Assembly (NCBI GenBank): GCA_963970005.1
Contig: CAXAMN010021001.1
Span: forward strand, 298,540-362,539
DNA: 64,000 nucleotides
Direction of reading: 5' to 3'
Source of the DNA: Durusdinium trenchii
Lineage: Eukaryota > Sar > Dinophyceae > Suessiales > Symbiodiniaceae
This document shows positions 1 to 11,307 of this stretch, in pieces. Below the pieces are notes generated by a model. It saw only the letters and a program-made list of their open reading frames with translations, had not been told where the DNA came from and did no database searches. Position 1 is the stretch's first letter; the number at the start of each line of letters is the position of its first letter. The position numbers and the translations under genes were made by a program.

Positions 1-396
1 CTCCCCTCCTTCTCATCCTCGTCCATCACATCATCACTTATACTACACGTCTTAGCACAACCGCCTCATATACCTTCTCTCCTCACACTTCGTTCTTGAC
101 TTTTCATCTCACTACTCCGTCTCCCATGTGATGTTCATATACAATTGAAATTTGTAAAACTTATCATGTGGGGTTATCCGGTCCTTTTATTTGTTTTTAG
201 GGATCATTTTGTAGAAACTTTTCGGAGGCGCCATCTTGTAGAGCCGATAGCCGTTTTTTCTACAAAATGACCGTTTGAGGTGAAGCTCTCGAAGAAGAGA
301 GTTGCCGCCCACCCTGGTGGCTACAGCCGGCTCAGCATACCCAGGGGTCCTGTCCTTCTGGACCTCGGGTGACGTGGCCGAGACTGGCTTGCAGAT
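1..396. other. no gene recognised
   Basis: C/T-rich start followed by unremarkable sequence. Short open frames exist on both strands, but none shows codon bias, a domain or convincing splice signals. Confidence 0.5.
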
Positions 397-575
397 CATG
401 TACTGCGGTGCACCCAACATGTGCTGCAGTACTCACAACATATGCTGTTGTCCTCACAACATGAGTTGTGGTGCCCGCAAAAGCGCAGCGTGAAAACACA
501 TACCTCATGTGTTCTGGTGCACACATTATGTGTTGTGGAGCACGCAACATATGTTTCTGCGGTACATACAGCGTG
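397..575. repeat. 21-bp minisatellite
   Basis: Four consecutive 21-bp units at 397-417, 418-438, 439-459 and 460-480 each start CATG or CATATG and end in CAA or CCAA. Diverged units continue to about 575 (CATGTG, TTATGTG, CATATG starts). Because 21 is a multiple of three, all frames carry a seven-residue periodic peptide, cysteine-rich on the + strand (CGAP, CCST, CCCP, SCGA). This explains the overlapping small ORFs here better than real coding does. Confidence 0.8.
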
Positions 576-754
576 TCTTGCGCAAGCTGGGGGGAAAAAC
601 CAAAACAAATAACACATATGGTGACTGTGGTGACTGGTCTTTCGTTGTCGTTGTTGTTGCTGCTGCTGTTGCTGCTGGGCACCGTGGTGGTTTGGCAGCT
701 GTTTGTCTTGCTCAAGCTGGTTGCTTCGCTTTTCGCTCACCCTGCTTTTTGTAG

Positions 755-1273
755 CAATGGTGCCTAGCGGAGACCTTCGCCTAAACACCCCGGCACACCA
801 GGTGGTGAACCTTGCGTGCAGCTTGCTGGTCTGCCGCGCAGGCGTCGAGCAGGCGCGGGGCAAGAAGTATGGCGCGCTGTCAACTTCTTTCTCCGCCCTG
901 CTGAACCTCCCGGTCAACTTTGAGTTCGGAGGAGGTCAGCAGAAGCGACCTTGGACGGTCAAGATGCTGCTACAGAAAATGAAGGTGTGTTTCTAGCCCC
1001 TCGCCTGCGTAAAATGTGTGTTTCTACCACTACCATTACTACTACGCTCCAGGTACGATGACATTCAGAATGCGGTGGCCCTCTTGGACTTCTTCTGCGC
1101 TGCAGGTGCTGGCGTATGCAGGATCTGTTTCGATTAATCACTGTTTTGCTGTTAATTAGATATGCAGGGGACCATCCATGTGCTGTGAGCGATGGTCCAA
1201 CCAAGTGGCCACAGTACATGAGGATATCGCGGCTGATCACCGTGACGTACCTGCTTCAAGAAGATGAACCTAC
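755..1273 (+). CDS. three exons of a multi-exon gene, function unknown
   Basis: Three blocks join in one frame. Exon A (755-980) follows a TTTTTGTAG acceptor and carries the first ATG at 757. Exon B (1053-1105) follows GCTCCAG. Exon C (1168-1273) follows TATGCAG and ends at a GTAAGT donor. Reading A into B needs a GA donor at 981 (intron starts GAAGGTG); the GT donor a few bases on would put a TGA in frame. B to C uses GT at 1106. Codon third positions are mostly G or C inside the blocks and not outside. The product from the ATG is about 127 residues, with stretches such as DDIQNAVALLDFF and MRISRLITVTYLL. I do not recognise the family. Upstream or downstream exons are likely. Confidence 0.45.
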
Positions 1274-1512
1274 GTAAGTGCAAAGCTGTCTCATTCTTTG
1301 TTGAGCAGTAAGCGTCTAATGCAGCGGCAAGTCATCTCGGATTTTCGTGAGCTTGAGACTTGAACCTTTTTCGAGAGCTTTGGAGGCCTTTGCAGGTTTT
1401 ATGGTCGCTTGCTTTACCCATACCCACCCTGGTTTCTTAGGTTTTCACTTAGGCCGGCGTGTGGCAAACCGCAGCCAAATCAGTACGCATAATCTCAAGT
1501 GTGTGTGGGGCT

Positions 1513-1547
1513 CTACTACTACTACTGCTACTGCTACTACTACTACT

Positions 1548-1591
<44 letters not shown>

Positions 1592-1743
1592 CACTACCAC
1601 TACCACCACCACCACCACCACTACTACTACTACGACTACTACCACTACTACTACTACTACTACTACTTCTTCTACTACTACTACTACTACTAGTGCTACT
1701 GCTACTGCTACTGCTACTGCTACTAGTAGTACCATTATTACCA
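1513..1743. repeat. (CTA/CCA)n trinucleotide tract
   Basis: About 230 bp of interrupted CTA, CCA, CTG and TTC triplets. It opens long homopolymeric reading frames on both strands (poly-Thr, poly-Leu, poly-Ser, poly-Val), which are artefacts of the repeat. It lies just downstream of the exons at 755-1273, probably inside an intron. Confidence 0.95.
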
Positions 1744-2296
1744 CTACTACTGGTATTACTATCTGCCACCTACTGGGGTGCCAGGCGGCGTCTGTGGATT
1801 TCCTATTCGGAACAGATATGAACAGATATGATTCTGACCCTACTGGCCGCATTTAAGTTTTTTGCCGGGGCTCTCAGTGGGCGAAAGGCTCGACTATGCG
1901 CACCTGTCGCATTTCCATTCAGCAAAAGACGCCTCACATGTTTTGCACGGCGTTAGTGTAGAATCTAGAATAGAAGGCGCGCACACACCCCGTTCACCTG
2001 ACAAGAATCCTATGTTGGCACAGCGAATTGTTTCGCTAGAGTCGATGAAGTGGAGGGTTGCTGCCGCCAGTTTACTTTGCTAGCAAAACTGCGAGGAAGT
2101 GAGTCTACAGAGAGGTGCTGTTTCCAGAGTCAAAAGGAAGCGACGTTTGATTAGAGGCTCCTGTGTGAAGTCGGTAACATTTATGCCAAAAAGGAGCTCG
2201 CAACCAAAAAATTGGAAAACAGGTTAACCTTTTTTTCAAAGGAAACTGTGAGGAGCTAAGACTAAAGCTCACCACTTTCTACGCCACGCGAAGCAG
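1744..2296. other. no feature seen
   Basis: Short tandem GAACAGATATGAACAGATATG at about 1810-1830. Otherwise no repeat, exon or RNA gene that I can support. If the flanking exons belong to one gene this is intron, and it must hide at least one small exon because the phases do not meet directly. Confidence 0.4.
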
Positions 2297-3359
2297 GCGA
2301 TGTGAAGGGCCTGAGCCGAAACGCCTACATCCACACGGGGCAGCAGAGCAAGGTGGCCGATCAGGTCATCTCTGGGCAGAAGCGGCTCAAACTGCGACCC
2401 GTACCTTAGATCTTGATCAGATCGTCGGCAGTCGAATGAGATTGATCCAGGGTGAATGGGGAGATTGGAAGCCCACACGATGTGCAGGTAGGGCCAGGGT
2501 GGGCAGGAGGCAGTATACCCTTTCAGTTCTTCTCCATGATTTCTCTTTGAAAAAATTGCAACCAAATTCCAGGCGACTTTGCTGGGTGGTCCCAGTGCTT
2601 TTGCAACCCTGAGATCACCTGTTTTCTGCTGATGAATGGACCTGGCTGGGAGGCAGGTTCATCAGAGCGGGATTCGGAAGTCTTCCTCTTTGGGCCAAGA
2701 ATCCAAGAATGATCAACGTGTTACACGGCATGATCAAGTATTTCAAGCAGTATTTCAAACATTGCTGCCATGAATCACTACTCAGGATCCTAGGAACTCC
2801 TACGAACAGCCGTTGTTTTTGCAGGATCCTAGTTCACAAATTAGGGTCCATCAGTCTTGCAATACAATTGAAAGGCTAAGGATGCTAAGGGTTCCACTTA
2901 TTCACCTTCACAGGAAATATGTTTTTCCTCACGACTTGGTATTCAGAAGACGTTCAACATTAGAGTCCCTTCCAATTTGTCCACAGTTTCGCTTCTGGTC
3001 CCTCCAAACCAACTGAACTTCGCGACAACTGCCTGCTCATTCTCTCGCCATTTCACCAGCAACCATCTCCTTGCCAGACCCCAGAAGCACCGGTCCTTTT
3101 TTGGTCCCCTCCCCCGCTTGGGTGTTTGTAAAATAACCCTCCGAAATAGTTTTCATATATATATATATATTATATATATATATATGTTTGCCTGATGGTT
3201 TTCCCTTCCAATTCATCCAGTTTTCCATCCATCCAATCCATCCGGTGCCCTCCATCCTCTTCTAGGACATGGACACGAGCTTTGCCCCGGTCGACGCACC
3301 CATGGAAGTGCTGATCTTGCAGGGCAGTGACATTGGAGAGCCCGTGGTGCAGCGTCTCG
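2297..3359 (+). CDS. two exon candidates of an unrecognised gene
   Basis: Block 1 (2297-2400) begins after an AAGCAG acceptor and stops at a GTACCT donor. It reads 34 codons that nearly all end in G or C (peptide contains AYIHTGQQSKVADQVISGQ). Block 2 (3266-3359) begins after CTTCTAG and ends at a consensus GTGAGT donor (peptide contains MEVLILQGSDIGEPVVQRL). Block 1 ends in phase 0 and block 2 starts in phase 0, so they splice cleanly. They may be downstream exons of the gene at 755-1273, but the 1273 donor is phase 2 and block 1 needs phase 1, so another exon would be needed. Function unknown. Confidence 0.4.
3154..3186. repeat. (TA)n palindromic microsatellite
   Basis: About 33 bp of alternating TA, self-complementary, within the presumed intron before the exon at 3266. 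Confidence 0.9.
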
Positions 3360-4533
3360 GTGAGTCCAACCAGGACGACCACCACGAGCTTCGCGCGTGC
3401 GTCGCGGAGGGGGTCGGAGGGGGTCCCGGCAGGCTACGGTCTCCCGGAAAGAATTCCCTTGGAAGGAGACCATCCTTGGACAAAAATCCTTTTGGAAGGA
3501 GTCCCTGGTTTCAGGTGTTTGTCAGACCGGTCTGGGGGTCCATCGTGATGGCACGAAAAACCGACCTTGGGGGAGCTGCCATCGAACCCCTCAACCAACT
3601 ACAGAAAGGGCTGGAGAGTTGGAGAGAGTCCGGAGAGTTGCTTCCAAAAACACGGAAGGACTGGAGGGGTGGATAGGATTGGAGGCTTTGTGATTGAACA
3701 TCCCCGTTTTAGTCTATCCACTACAGAATGGATGGCCATGTGGCTAGTAAAAATCTGGATTTTAGTTGATTTTGAGGGTACTTGGGAGGGGATGGGGCCT
3801 TTTATTTATACTGTTTGAATCGATTTCACTGCTTGAATCGATGAGTTCACTTCTGCAGTGCCGAAGAATCGGTAGGTAAGCTGTTCAGTCCAAGGGTCCG
3901 AGACTCACCGGGGTCTGAGTCAAGGATTCGATGCTTTGGGATTAATAGAGGGTTGACACTTGACATCTATCCTACAATAGACAGTAGCTGTGATTTGACA
4001 CCTTATTGGCAGATCTTGGTGATGTTTTGAGAGACGGTGTTCAACAATCATCGCCATTTTGACCGGGGATTTTTCACCTACAGCCTCAGTGTCGCCCGGG
4101 CTTTGCTGAATCCAGATCACACGCCCGGGCTTCGCGAAAGAAGATCAGCAAGGTTCCTCAAGCATGGAAAGAAGATCAGCCCCACCTCTTCATACGGGAT
4201 GCTGGTCCACAAACCAGTTCTGTGAAGTGAAGTAGAGCCTTTTGGTCAAAACGAAAGGGTGTTTGCCCCGGTGAAAACTGCTGGTTTTCAATGTGGAAGT
4301 TTTCCAACACAAGTTTTTCGTGGTGGGAAAAGAATGGCGTTCCCATTATGGGCACCTGGCAGCAAGGGAATTCATGCAGCATGATTGGGAGATTTGTGTA
4401 GAGTTCCAGCAGTCCAGAAGGCGAGGTACACTCTTGAACACTCCGAGGACGTGTTCTTTGCAAATGCACATCTACCCTGCTCGTGATAAATGAAGACTGG
4501 AAGACTATAAAACGATGCCACACATAAATACGA
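3360..4533. other. no gene recognised
   Basis: Near-repeats of the kind GGAAGGAG and GGAGAGT at 3460-3640, then AT-richer sequence. Short frames are present but have no codon bias. Confidence 0.4.
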
Positions 4534-4620
4534 ACCAGCACCTTCATGTCGGGGTCACCAATGGAAGCCCCAGCCCACTACTAAGGGACCTCCAGCCAGG
4601 ACACCCCTTGAAGGTCCAGG
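4534..4620. repeat. CCAGG-type hairpin element, copy A1
   Basis: An 87-bp imperfect fold-back. It opens CCAGCACCTTCA and closes AAGGTCCAGG, and the arms pair through the CACCAATGG and ACACCCC segments. The centre is CCACTACTAAGGG. It is closely similar to the copy at 17632-17714. Confidence 0.75.
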
Positions 4621-5142
4621 AATGGATATGACAAGTCACGACACCTTGCACGTGCCTTTCCCTCAACCTGAAACCTCTCGCAGCCTGAAACCTCTCGCAG
4701 CCGACCCTTCCCAAACCGAACGTGAACACTCCCAGGCACGGGCCCTTCGTGGGTAATAGCCGGGAGGACATTGCCAAGGCCTTTAAGGACTACCAGGCGA
4801 AGACCGCCCCTTTCTTGGGGGGCCAGTTGACTGGGAGGGGCGGAGGGGCTTAGATGATTTGATATCCAAAGAAGATGATGAAGATGACTCGTCAATGACA
4901 CCTGGTGCGGCCGATGGTTCTTGTTTGAAACTTGTCAATCTCAACATGGGGTGGCTTCGTTCTCTCCCTGTCGGTCCCAGTCGGTCGTTCGGTTCGGTAG
5001 TTCTGGACCCTCCACACCGGCCAGTGTTGAACACATCACCGTACCGATAGGAGGGTGTGTGGATCGCTAGGGTCTGTAATGAAGGTGCCCGCCCTTTCTT
5101 GGGCATCCTGGCATTTGACCTCCGATTCCCATGCTCCCCCAG

Positions 5143-5267
5143 CGAGATCGACGTCAGGAGAGCGAATTTGGTGGTTGGCCTTGGCCCTCCGACGCTCTGG
5201 CGCACGAGCGTTCACAGCAGCGCTTCGCGCTCTACTCCGATGGGCGGAAAGAGGAGAAGCCCATGCC
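5143..5267 (+). CDS. single exon candidate, unknown
   Basis: After a CTCCCCCAG acceptor one frame reads 41 codons to a possible GTAGCA donor at 5268. The second half has strong G/C third-position bias (peptide contains DALAHERSQQRFALYSDG). The other frames are also open here because the block is GC-rich, so the frame is not certain. No family recognised. Confidence 0.3.
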
Positions 5268-5985
5268 GTAGCAGGCGATCGGCGTTGGGTGGAGGATGGT
5301 GGAGTAGGATGCACAGCCCGCACCCTCGAGGTCAAAGATAAATGATCAGAGATCATCCCCAAGCAGTATAGGTCCATTGGAGACACCCCACTGGGGGATG
5401 GTCCTGGTCTTCTCATCCCGGGCCCAAAAAGGGCCGCTTTTCAGCCCTCGCCCTGTCACCTCTCTATATTTTCTCGAGACTGTTTGTGTTTGTTTTCCAG
5501 TGGCAAAGGACATTGAGGCAGCTTTCACAGACACATAGCATGAATGCAGGCCACAGTGGGAAGTTTATAGCACATAGATGGAAGTCGGCAGCAAAAACAC
5601 ATAGAATACGCACTCTGGTGGTCCCCTGTTTTGATTAATAATGGGTAAATCATGATAACACCTCTAGCCTCTTTTTATGAGTTCATATGTTGTTTTTTTC
5701 TATTCTTCCCGGGTCTCTTAGCAGAAGTTTGGTGTTGCCCAGAAGTTGCCCAGAAGTTTGGTGTTGCGGCGTGAAACCGTTTTTCTTTAAACAATTGTTT
5801 TTTTGATTTATCAATCAACAAAAAGGTGTGAAACCTGTTACTCCCTGCCTTCAACCACGTTTAACCCATACATGTGCGATGTGAAAACACCTCTCTGTGC
5901 TGTTTTTCAGCCAACTGGGCTGACGGGCCTGGGGGAATACTGCCGGGTAATGACTCAAAATTGGGACGATATTCTGGGGCAGATC

Positions 5986-6055
5986 CACCAGGGCCCCTAG
6001 GGCCTAAGGAATGTCCATGGGGTCTTCATTAACCACCCCTTCAGGGGCCCTGGCA
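5986..6055. repeat. CCAGG-type hairpin, B-like
   Basis: Opens ACCAGGGCCCCTAGGG and closes TTCAGGGGCCCTGGC, with the internal motif CATTAACCACCCC also found in the copies at 28985-29067 and, inverted, at 10330-10411. Confidence 0.6.
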
Positions 6056-6199
6056 TGGGTTGTTTGTTTTCTTTCCATGAGATTGATGTACGACAGACGT
6101 TTGTCTTTTCTGTTTAAGGGATATGGAAGGTGCGCTGAACGAACATCGAGAACGGGATTGAGCCATTTGTTGAAGTAGTAAGTGGTATATAACTTATAT

Positions 6200-6280
6200 A
6201 ACACCCTCCAACAGGTCACCACCTGCCACTTTTAGGTCTCCAAAAGCCACCAGAGGCGACCTGTTGGAGGGTGCTGGTAT
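6200..6280. repeat. CCAGG-type hairpin, C-like
   Basis: Fold-back with arms ACACCCTCCAACAGGTC and GACCTGTTGGAGGGTG flanking about 45 bp, ending GCTGGTATA. Same design as the other hairpins but with a different stem sequence. Confidence 0.7.
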
Positions 6281-8145
6281 AATCATCCATAAACTGCTTT
6301 CTTTTTAGCATGAAGGGTCAGATTCGCATAGGATCTACATGCTTGGAGTCTCGGCCACGTCTCCAGTTCCTGCCAAAAACGTTATGTCAAGCACGTCTTG
6401 TGCGGAAGCAGATTCCTTCAAGCAACTTTGTTTCAGTAGTTGGACCACAACCTTGGGTGGTATTGTGGCTTTAAGAATTTGAGACCCAAAAGTAGCGCAT
6501 TTTTTGAGATGATGGAAAGAAGATGATACTAGTGGGTTGGCGTAGGCTTGCGTAGGCTGTAGGCGGAGACGCTTACATAAGTTGTTTGGGTAGGGTTGTT
6601 GTGTTACGCTCTTTTGGGAGTGCATGTTCTGACCTTGTCCAAGCATGTCGGGTAGCTAGTGAGTTGGCCAGCTCTCTGTTGGTAGCTAGTGAGTAGAACA
6701 TGAATGATGCACTAGGCCAGTCACGGGCCCATGGACCGCACACAGAGAGCAAGTTGAAAGCAGGTGCTGCGCACGCACATCCAGCACTTCTGGATTAGTT
6801 CACATGCGCGGAATTGAGACAATCCAATGTCATGGACGGTGCAGTGCAGCGCAGAATTCCAACTGATCAGCTGTTTCTTGACTTACAAACGGCTCTTTTT
6901 TGTGCCTTGCCCAGCGCGGTGGCCTCGTGTAGGCCCCATGTAGGCCTGTGCGCAGGAACGGGAGTTCATGTTCAACCAGCAGCCCACTCCCCCACCCTGG
7001 TTAAGGCTCAAGTGCCTTGGTGGTGTGATTGGCAGCTAACAGTGGGCTGTCACTACTGGCTGGTCAACGGTTTCCATTGCCTATAAGCCTATAGGCTATA
7101 GGACTTAAGTTTCAACTTCGTGCTCATCGTCACTCTCATGGAACACTTCAAGAAACAAAGGTAATGGGACAGTAGGCATTTGCTAACCTCTTGCCATTTC
7201 ATTTGCTCGCGTAGGCATCCCGGACTTAGATAAACACTCCCGCGCATGCAGCCTTCTGCGTGGCGTAGGCTATGCGTAGGCTGGTGCGTAGGAGCCCGTG
7301 TGTGCATAAGCTCCAAGCACCAAAGCAGGACATTACTCAACATCATCAGCACATGTTTTCATGATTTTTTGATACCTAGCTTCTCCTATGACATGAGAGG
7401 GGGTCACCCAACCTGGGGAGATTTGGGGAATATTTTTGGGTCTGTCAGTTGGACTTCGGTGATCTTTAGCTTGGATTTTAGTGGATTTCGAAGGGTCTTT
7501 GGTTGACCTGCGGTTGGACTTTGTTGGACTTGGAGGTGACGTTTCAGGCGGGTTGTGTTTGTTTTTGTGGCAGTAGTCAATTTGGGATAGAAGTTGCAGA
7601 CACGAACAGGGCAGACTTTTCGACGTGTAGACGATGGCCTACCAGCACCACGGAATTCGGGTGTTTTATTTATATCTTTGACTATTTATTATTGCCCTTC
7701 CAATAAGAACCTTTTCTGTGGTGCTGGTAAAGATAATTTATGTAGTTTGTGTTTCAGTACTTGGATGGAGAGATGTCAGAGTGTGCCAATGCTTTTTGGA
7801 GTGTGGCATGAGCACTTTTTTGTCCAAAACTTTGGGTGATTCCATCTCGTGCAGGTGGGCCAGATGAGTTCCTGTGAGCGTCATGTGTATCATTAGGATT
7901 AAATGAAAATGTGTCTCATGTGGCTGTGGCCCCAAACTGTCAACGCCAAGCATGTCGGTCGACCAAACTCCTGTTGTTTTTCATGAGGAGGAGATGCCCA
8001 GATTTTGAGGGCGATTTTCGAGCCCGGCAGGATGGGACGCCAGGACTCCCAAGTCAACGCCGAAGGCGTCGATTGAATGGAATGGTTTTCCGCAGGAACC
8101 AAAAAAGCTGGAGTGTCAGCAACAGCACGTCCATGAACCAATTCG

Positions 8146-8157
8146 ATTTTGGCTCAA
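8146..8157 (+). other. 12-nt match to the 3' part of the dinoflagellate spliced leader
   Basis: ATTTTGGCTCAA matches twelve consecutive bases of the conserved dinoflagellate spliced leader. The final G is A here and the upstream half does not match, so this may be a worn relic or chance. Confidence 0.25.
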
Positions 8158-8418
8158 ATCCTTTGGCTGAAGGTCCATGTAGAGAGGAGGTTACCCTTGC
8201 GCACGGGCTGTTGTGGTGTTCAGCACCCACACACAAGACAACTCGGGTTTGCAAAGACATGTAAAACTGTCTCATTCACCTTTCGAGTGCTACATGAGGA
8301 AAGAATATCTCAAGATATCTCAAGTCTTTGTCGCTGGGGCGAGGGTGAGCTGACTTCTTAATGCAGATTTGCTTGCAACCTTCGGGATACCTTCGGGTGC
8401 GGCGTGACTTTGTTGGAC

Positions 8419-8512
8419 ATGGTTTGGATCCCTTCCGCATACTTCCGCACCCTCCGTGCCATCCGCCGTCTGGCTAACAGCTTCGGCAGCTTGCAGCTTG
8501 CGCGTTCGACAG
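8419..8512 (+). CDS. exon candidate, unknown
   Basis: The frame beginning at an ATG (8419) reads with strongly biased codons through RTLRAIRRLANSFGSLQLARS. The antisense and other frames lack this bias. No clear acceptor just upstream. Repeated basic residues at three- to four-residue spacing give an amphipathic helix, but I cannot name a family. The nearby block 8862-8950 (LHRSLKEFLNAEISSDKRL) could be a following exon after ATCGTTTAG. Confidence 0.3.
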
Positions 8513-9380
8513 AAGCCCAACAAAGAGACCCCTGTCACCTGTCAAGCCCTGGACGTGGCGATCCCGGATCTTCTTTGCCGGATCTTCTTTGTGACAAACT
8601 CTGACAAACCCACAATTGAACTTAGAGAACCAAACCCTCTGAAGTCGATTTCGGGCTGGGAGGAACTACCAGTCGGCTCATTCTTGGTGTCATGGATCAT
8701 GGATTGGTGGAGCCTTTACATGGATTGGGCCCCGATCTTCGCAGACCTCGGTCTTCGAAGACGTCCCCCCCCCCCTTCAGCGCCGGGTGCCCTGCACAGC
8801 TTTGGTCGGCAGGTTGGACCGTCGAGAACCTGTGACAGATCTCAAAAAGTTGAATCGTTTAGACATGTTTAGAATGCTCCATCGATCTCTTAAGGAGTTC
8901 TTGAATGCCGAGATCAGCTCAGATAAGAGGTTGAGCACCACAATCATCAGGGATGCCTGGATCATTGGAAATCATTGGACGTCGTCTTTGTAGGTGTGTT
9001 GCTATGGGTTTGCCAGCACATTCCATCGCTTTCCAATTCGATGGTAGGCGCAAGCACAGCCCCTTCTTCGACATCCCCCAAATTCCCCAAACACATTGGA
9101 AGGAGGGGATTTCTCAAAACAAGCGTTCTTTTTTTCAACCTCGATTTGCTCATGGCGCAGCTGCCACTAGTGCAGGCACCGCACTGCAGCGCCCGAAGAC
9201 GACCGAAACCTGAAAACCGATAGGGGCCCACCCAAATTATAAAAGTCCTTTGCAGGTAATAAGTAATATTGTCCGACACTCGTATATGATGTTAATATTA
9301 TAGGTATATCATGGGGTTTACAAGGAAATTACTATCTAGAGACACATAGACTTCATGTTGAACTGGATTTCTATTTCTAG

Positions 9381-9790
9381 CCAGGCACCACGTGGACGCG
9401 GCTGTTCGGAACGCTGCAGGCAGATGTCCATGAGCTCCGCGACTGGCTTGAGCCCAGTGATATCCAAGAGGTGTCGAGGGTGTTGAGTCTCTGCAACTTT
9501 CGTTCGAAGGCTTCGAGTCATGTTTTACTTTGTGGAAAGTTGTTGGTCTCTTGTGCTGAGAAAAAGAATCACTCGAAGGTCAACTATATTTAGCTACATG
9601 TTTGCATCAACCAAATTTTGCAGCATATTCTTACATCAACTACTGTATATGTTCTTAGGTGGTTTCTTTGGGCACCCTCGCTGACCGCCAGTTGATCGAG
9701 CAGCAGCCACGCTTCGTGCGTTTGGGGCGCCCAGAAACGAAACACAAACGCTTTCAACAACAGGCAGTGGTTGGAACTGAATTGGTTTAA
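9381..9790 (+). CDS. two exon candidates joined by a GC-AG intron, unknown
   Basis: Block 1 starts after TTTCTAG at 9380 and reads GTTWTRLFGTLQADVHELRDW then SDIQEVSRVLSLC. Block 2 starts at 9659 after GTTCTTAG and reads SLGTLADRQLIEQQPRFVRLG. Block 2 is open only in phase 0. Block 1 gives phase 0 if its donor is the GC at 9510 (AAG followed by GCTTCG). Frame 2 continues to a TAA at 9788-9790, although a donor may come earlier. The codon bias is convincing; the family is not recognised. Confidence 0.4.
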
Positions 9791-10329
9791 GGGAAAAGTT
9801 GAAGCAAGCGTTTGTGAGATTCTAGGGTAATTCGTTTTGATTAAGCAAGCATTTTTCTAAAAAACACAGACAGAGATTTGATGAACACTGTGAAAAGTAG
9901 GGGACATGCAGGAAAACGGGTCGATTTTTCCCTTGAACCAATCGATGGTTGATGGTTGGAAGGAATTGCTTGGTCTTCTCACCCTACTCCAATCATCTCC
10001 AATCAGAGGTGGTCAATTTATGGTTCCAACTGATTGTTAGAGGACAAGTTTCTAAATGGATCTAAATGGCAGGTGTATATATAGCGACATATAGTATTTT
10101 ATACATTAATTATAAGTGCAAATGATGGGGGTCAATTGAGCTTTCCGTGGGCCTTATTGATCTCAACTGCTTCGAAACTGAACAATCTCCGGACCCCGCG
10201 AGCTCGCTCCGATGCTCGGCTCGCGGAACCGACGTCCGGTTCCACCGGGGGGTAGGAACACGGCAACACTTCCTTTGCGGATGAGGAGAGGATCTGTCAG
10301 GTGCAGAATGACATTCTTAATATGAACTA

Positions 10330-10411
10330 TCCAGGACCCCCAACGGGGTGGTTAATGGACAGCCCTTAACCTCTAAGGGGCTATTAATGGACACCCTTTC
10401 CGTGGTGCTGG
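10330..10411. repeat. CCAGG-type hairpin element, copy B1
   Basis: 82-bp imperfect fold-back from TCCAGGACCCCC to GGTGCTGGA. The arms contain GGTTAATGGACA and TTAATGGACACCC, and the centre is CCCTTAACCTCTAAGGGG. TA-rich sequence lies immediately to the right. Confidence 0.75.
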
Positions 10412-10623
10412 ATATTATTGTATAATATTATAGAGCTGCGCCACCGGACACGGGGTCACCTGGCTGGACATCTCCACACGTCACGGAGGTAAACAGGTCT
10501 CCAGGTCTCCGGGCACCCCGTTAAAGGAAGCGCTAGGTAACTAGGTATGGTTATTTTGTTGTTTTTCATTTGGGACATGTGACATGTTGAACATCTCAAA
10601 GTGACCAAGAGCGAGACTCGTTT

Positions 10624-11307
10624 TTGTTGGGGGGTCTGACCTTGGCCGAGGCCCACATCTCGGCAGCCTATGGAGGACGGTTCCGCCTCGTTTGCGCTGA
10701 ACGAGGGGGGGAACTCCTCCTGCTCGAGCCATCAGATCCATTAGCCTTGTACTGGCATTGGTTGATGAATCGAGGGGGTACACACCAAGTGAACAACCAT
10801 GACCGGTCAATGGTAGCTGTCACCGCCCCCTGTAGTCTTCGCCAGAGTCGGACATCACCGGATGATCGAGTGTTCTTCGAGGCGATTGAAGGTCCCACTG
10901 GGACGAGGAGGGGTCCGGTGCATGTTCCTGATGTGGAAGATTCTGTGCTACAGAGTGAAGAGCTTATAGAAGTCGAGCTTGGCGCGGCCGAGGTGCTGCA
11001 AGACAAGGTTTGCTGGTATTCAGCCATGCTGGTAGAAATCCTAGACCATTTCCGATTGACATTCTGGAACCCATCACTGTATCGCTCTCGTGTTTTTTCG
11101 GGTTTCATCCTGTATCGCTCTCTTGCAAGACTTGCAACCTCCGGTAAGGCCCTTCGAACCCATCACTCGGTTCCGGTGCCCGCACGGGGCGCGCAGGACC
11201 TTGGCCATGACGGTTCTTCCGGCCTTGTACCTCCCCACTTCGGGTCTGGTGTGTCACCGCTTCGGGGGGCGGAGCGCTTGGGGGTCGCTGAGCAGCTTCG
11301 CGCATGA
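10624..11307 (+). other. long open frame (227 codons), possibly containing an exon
   Basis: No stop for 227 codons, but the antisense strand is also open over much of it and composition is uneven. The best coding signal is the portion ending at 11007 (EVELGAAEVLQDK), directly before a GT donor. The remainder lacks bias. No domain recognised. The intronless ATG frame is probably not a gene as such. Confidence 0.25.

Larger units (their letters stand above)
5268..8400. other. non-coding stretch with hairpin repeats
   Basis: AT-rich sequence with two CCAGG-type hairpins (annotated separately), short tandem words (GTAGCTAGTGAG at about 6653 and 6681; CGTAGGCT repeats near 6540 and 7260) and no exon that stands out by codon bias. 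Confidence 0.4.

Noticed and set aside
396-917. 173-codon - strand frame with a Gln run
   Set aside because: Runs through the 21-bp minisatellite and a CTG/TTG run and is antisense to a better exon at 755-980.
1347-1856. Poly-Thr, poly-Leu, poly-Val and poly-Ser proteins up to 169 codons
   Set aside because: Produced by the trinucleotide tract at 1513-1743 in every frame.
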